NCBI GenBank assembly: GCA_024642445.1
Contig: JAHEBG010000013.1
Span: 1 to 8,837, forward strand
DNA from: Gammaproteobacteria bacterium
Lineage (GTDB): Bacteria > Pseudomonadota > Gammaproteobacteria > Xanthomonadales > Xanthomonadaceae
Direction: 5' to 3'
Length of the DNA: 8,837 bases
In this document: in pieces, positions 6,786 through 8,837 of the stretch
Numbering within the stretch: the first letter of the stretch is position 1
Layout: the number at the start of each line of letters is the position of its first letter
Notes under the pieces: generated by a model
Told to the model about the DNA's origin: nothing
What the model saw: the letters and a program-made list of their open reading frames with translations, nothing else
The model's database searches: none
Program-made: the position numbers and the translations under genes

Positions 6786-7025
6786 TTATTCCTCCGCCGG
6801 AAGTACTAGAGTTTTCAAGCGCGCGGTGGCGCCCGATTTTATCGAAACATCACGTTTATGGCATTTGAATTGTGTGGCTACCAAGGCAATGAGTGCGGCG
6901 TTGGCTTTGCCGTCCACCGGTTGTGCTTTAAGTTGGGCCGTCCAAGTGCCATCAGCCATTGCCTGCAGACTGTCTTCGCGGGCATTGGCTTTGACTCTGA
7001 TCTGGATTCGACGGGCTGTAGACAC
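6786..7025 (-). CDS. DUF167/YggU family protein
   Basis: A 79-residue protein of the DUF167 (YggU, UPF0235) family. Visible signatures are the first strand RIQIRVKANAREDSL (6-20), the strongly conserved QPVDGKANAALIALVATQF (35-53) and the closing SIKSGATARLKTL (61-73). The family folds as a small alpha/beta domain and has no established biochemical role. It is shorter than many members mainly because the N-terminus is brief. The start must be GTG at 7025, because an in-frame stop lies at 7041-7043 and no ATG or TTG falls between. No Shine-Dalgarno is evident there, so initiation may be weak or coupled to the upstream gene, whose stop lies 26 bases away. Confidence 0.85.
   Translation of the reverse strand: MSTARRIQIRVKANAREDSLQAMADGTWTAQLKAQPVDGKANAALIALVATQFKCHKRDVSIKSGATARLKTLVLPAEE
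6790..6796 (-). promoter_or_regulatory. Shine-Dalgarno of the GNAT gene, built into the DUF167 3' end
   Basis: Minus strand CGGAGGA within the final Ala-Glu-Glu codons of the DUF167 gene, about five bases before the GNAT ATG at 6785. It is one of the strongest ribosome-binding sites in the operon. Confidence 0.7.
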
Positions 7026-7051
7026 CGGAAAGCTCGACGGTTATGGGAGCT

Positions 7052-7951
7052 TTAGTGTACTCCAGCGTGCCGCAATGCAGCGTCCAGCGTTGCATATTTG
7101 AAGGTGAACCCCGCTTGCAATAGGCGTTCGGGTAATGCCCGTTGTCCGTCCAGCACCAGTGCGCTGCGCTCACCCAGGCCGGCTTTCAATAGCCAGGCCG
7201 GTGTTTTTATAAGGGCCGGACGGTGCAGGCTTTCGCCAAGTTGCCGGGTGAATTCTCGGTTGCTGACCGGTTCCGGTGCCGTCATGTTGTAGGCGCCCCA
7301 GCAGTTCGGGTTGTCCATTAAAAATACCAGCGCGTCCAGGTAGTCGCTGCGGTGGATCCAAGGCATCATCTGTTTGCCTTCACCCAGCTGGCTTCCCAGT
7401 CCGCAGCGGAAGGGCAGACGCATTTTTTTCAGTAAGCCGCCATCGGTGTGCAAGACCAATCCGGTACGCAGCACTACGGTACGGATATCCAGAGCTTCCG
7501 CCTGCAGTGCAATGTTCTCCCAGTCCTGACAGAGCCGTGCCGAGAAGTCAGCGCCTGCGGGGCCGGATTCAGTGCAAGGCACATCCACCACGTTGCCATA
7601 GTAACCCACCGCCGAACCGCTAAGCATCACCTCAGGTTTACGCACGGCACCGGTTATTGCTGCTAGCAAACGCTCGGTCAGGCCAATGCGACTGTCACGC
7701 AGCACTGCCTTGCGTTTTTCGGTCCATGGCCTGTCGATAATCGGTTCGCCCGCCAGATTGATTACCGCATCAAAGAACACTTCCGGTGTCCAAGCATTGA
7801 AGTCGGTCCATAGCGCCACATCATGGCCCAGAAGCTGTCGCGCTTTGGCGGCGTTGCGGCACAACACGGTAATGTCGTCGCCGCGCGCACGCAGGCGCTG
7901 GATTAACGCCTTGCCGATGAATCCGGTGCCGCCGGTGACCAGAACGCGCAT
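7052..7951 (-). CDS. TIGR01777/YfcH family NAD(P)-binding epimerase-like protein
   Basis: A 299-residue extended short-chain dehydrogenase fold. The dinucleotide loop GGTGFIG is at 7-13. VINLAGEPIIDRPWTEKRK (63-81), SGSAVGYYG (111-119) and DWENIALQAE (143-152) are family signatures, as is the MPWIHRSDYLDALVFLMDN segment (196-214). The C-terminal DUF1731 domain (about 250-296) shows LLKAGLGERSALVLDGQRALPERLLQAGFTF. The usual extended-SDR YxxxK pair is not evident: GYYG stands in that region, as is normal for TIGR01777. The E. coli homologue is YfcH and the reaction is unproven. The ATG at 7951 overlaps the preceding SDR stop as TGATG, with AAAGG just upstream, so the two proteins are probably translated together. 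Confidence 0.92.
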   Translation of the reverse strand: MRVLVTGGTGFIGKALIQRLRARGDDITVLCRNAAKARQLLGHDVALWTDFNAWTPEVFFDAVINLAGEPIIDRPWTEKRKAVLRDSRIGLTERLLAAITGAVRKPEVMLSGSAVGYYGNVVDVPCTESGPAGADFSARLCQDWENIALQAEALDIRTVVLRTGLVLHTDGGLLKKMRLPFRCGLGSQLGEGKQMMPWIHRSDYLDALVFLMDNPNCWGAYNMTAPEPVSNREFTRQLGESLHRPALIKTPAWLLKAGLGERSALVLDGQRALPERLLQAGFTFKYATLDAALRHAGVH

Positions 7952-8676
7952 CAGCCTTTGACCCGCAAACTTGAGCGACCACCGTCAACAGCCATAATCT
8001 GCCCGGTAATCCAGGCGGCATCGGAAGACAGCAAAAAGGCCGCCAGACCGGCCATATCTTCGCTGCTGCCCAGGCGCGGAATGGGGTGCAGCCCGGCAAT
8101 ACTGTGGGCCATGGCATCGTTCTGCCACAAGTTCTTGGACAGCGGCGTTTGCGTCAACGAAGGCGCAATGGCATTTACACGAATTGACGGTGCCAGTTCG
8201 GCGGCAAGGCTGAGCGTAAGCCCGGATACCGCTGCTTTGGCCATGCCAATCGAGGCGTGCATGCCAAAACCCTGGCCGGCGGCAATGGAACTGAACAACA
8301 CCACCGATGAAGACGCGGATCGTTTCAGCGCAGGAAGGGCCGCCTGCACCGCCAGCGCTGCAGAAACGGCGTTGAGTTCATAGTCCCGAAGGAAATCCGC
8401 ACGGCTGATGCGCGACAATGCCTTCAGAGTAATGCTGCCCACGGCATACACCAAGCCTTCCAAAACATCCCCGGCCTCAGCCGTAATCCGTGCAATCGAA
8501 GTGTCGTCCAGCACATCGCCGACACTGCAGCTTGCGCCCAGTTCTTTAGCCAAAGCCTGTGTGCGCTCCGGGTCCCGCCCTGCCAAATGCAGCCGGTAGC
8601 CATTCTGGTGCAGGCGACGGGCGGTGGCTGAGCCGATACCGCCGGAGGCCCCGTAAATGAGAATTGTGCCGCGCAT
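7951..8676 (-). CDS. Atypical short-chain dehydrogenase (SDR) lacking the catalytic tyrosine
   Basis: A 241-residue classical-length SDR. The cofactor loop is YGASGGIG (8-15), and AGRD (32-35) after the second strand suggests NADP(H) preference. YAVG (77-80) replaces NNAG. Asn102, Ser130 (LFSSIAAGQG) and Lys147 align with three residues of the Asn-Ser-Tyr-Lys tetrad, but the Tyr position is Ile143 (HASIGMAKAAV). The later part, RVNAIAPSLTQTPL (166-179) and DGGRS (231-235), is normal. I recall a bacterial SDR subgroup with the same change, so it may be a divergent branch rather than a mutation; its reaction is unknown. The frame is open upstream to 8835, but that crosses the rpmG terminator. 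The ATG at 8676 sits right before the Rossmann strand, with a weak GGAA upstream. It is the first gene of the seven-gene run; no convincing promoter pair is visible in the 67 bases before it. Confidence 0.88.
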   Translation of the reverse strand: MRGTILIYGASGGIGSATARRLHQNGYRLHLAGRDPERTQALAKELGASCSVGDVLDDTSIARITAEAGDVLEGLVYAVGSITLKALSRISRADFLRDYELNAVSAALAVQAALPALKRSASSSVVLFSSIAAGQGFGMHASIGMAKAAVSGLTLSLAAELAPSIRVNAIAPSLTQTPLSKNLWQNDAMAHSIAGLHPIPRLGSSEDMAGLAAFLLSSDAAWITGQIMAVDGGRSSLRVKG

Positions 8677-8742
8677 GCTGGTTCCATCAATTTTTAAAAA
8701 CAGACTGTGCCTGAAAGGCTGTGATGACGGTGTATGCGCAAT

Positions 8743-8770
8743 AAAAAACCCGCCACGAAGGCGGGTTTTT
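8743..8770 (-). terminator. Rho-independent terminator of rpmG
   Basis: AAAAACCCGCC (8744-8754) and GGCGGGTTTTT (8760-8770) form a perfect stem over a five-base loop. On the minus strand the GC-rich stem is followed by six T (8748 down to 8743). It lies 21 bases after the rpmG stop and separates it from the SDR operon. The T-run on the plus strand makes it potentially bidirectional. Confidence 0.92.
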
Positions 8771-8791
8771 CTGAAGCAATCCAATAGCGGT

Positions 8792-8837
8792 TTACTTGAT
8801 TTTGGCTTCCTTGTACGGGACGTGCTTACGCACAACC
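8792..8837 (-). CDS. rpmG: 50S ribosomal protein L33, C-terminal end only
   Basis: The last bases of the window, read on the minus strand, encode VVRKHVPYKEAKIK and a TAA stop. This is the highly conserved end of proteobacterial ribosomal protein L33 (E. coli ends VVRQHVIYKEAKIK). About 14 of the expected 50-55 residues are inside the window; the start lies beyond the right edge. L33 is a small protein of the large ribosomal subunit near the E site. In most relatives it follows rpmB (L28), so rpmB probably lies just outside. A strong terminator follows it. Confidence 0.9.
   Translation of the reverse strand, partial: VVRKHVPYKEAKIK

Noticed and set aside
8677..8742. Promoter for the seven-gene run, including the TTTTTAAAAA palindrome
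   Set aside because: No -35/-10 pair with acceptable spacing can be assigned, although a promoter is expected here.
8677..8835. N-terminal extension of the SDR frame to 8835
   Set aside because: It would read through the rpmG 3' end in another frame and through the terminator; the ATG at 8676 immediately precedes the Rossmann fold.

Overview
The window looks like ordinary chromosome from a Gram-negative proteobacterium, most likely a gammaproteobacterium. The grounds are the envC-ctpA pair, the ending of ribosomal protein L33 (KHVPYKEAKIK), the GlsB/YeaQ-type membrane protein, strong Shine-Dalgarno sites and moderately high GC. There are no tRNA or rRNA genes, insertion sequences, CRISPR arrays or phage genes. 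The genus cannot be named from this sequence.

Left part (1-2152, + strand): the 3' end of envC, a coiled-coil LytM protein that activates septal amidases, overlaps by four bases (ATGA) with ctpA, a secreted PDZ/S41 protease. The pair is closed by two hairpins, the second a classical terminator that runs into the stop codon of the converging gene. Middle (2202-4531): two minus-strand membrane protein genes (GlsB family and DUF4126) are followed by a divergent plus-strand major facilitator transporter of the metabolite:H+ symporter (ProP-like) type. The 78-base gap between DUF4126 and the transporter must hold both promoters.

Right part (8676 down to 4559, minus strand): a tightly packed run of seven genes. 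In transcription order they are an atypical short-chain dehydrogenase, a TIGR01777/YfcH epimerase-like protein, a DUF167/YggU protein, a GNAT acetyltransferase, a SAM-dependent methyltransferase, a Cdd1-type helix-hairpin-helix protein and a second GNAT acetyltransferase. Five of the six junctions overlap or abut and the sixth has a 26-base gap, so they probably form one transcript. Upstream lies the 3' end of rpmG (ribosomal protein L33) with a strong terminator, which separates the ribosomal operon from this run.

No clearly undescribed system is visible. The most interesting points are the SDR whose catalytic tyrosine position is isoleucine and its translational coupling to a second SDR-fold protein, the mixed-function overlapping operon, and the coupled envC-ctpA pair.
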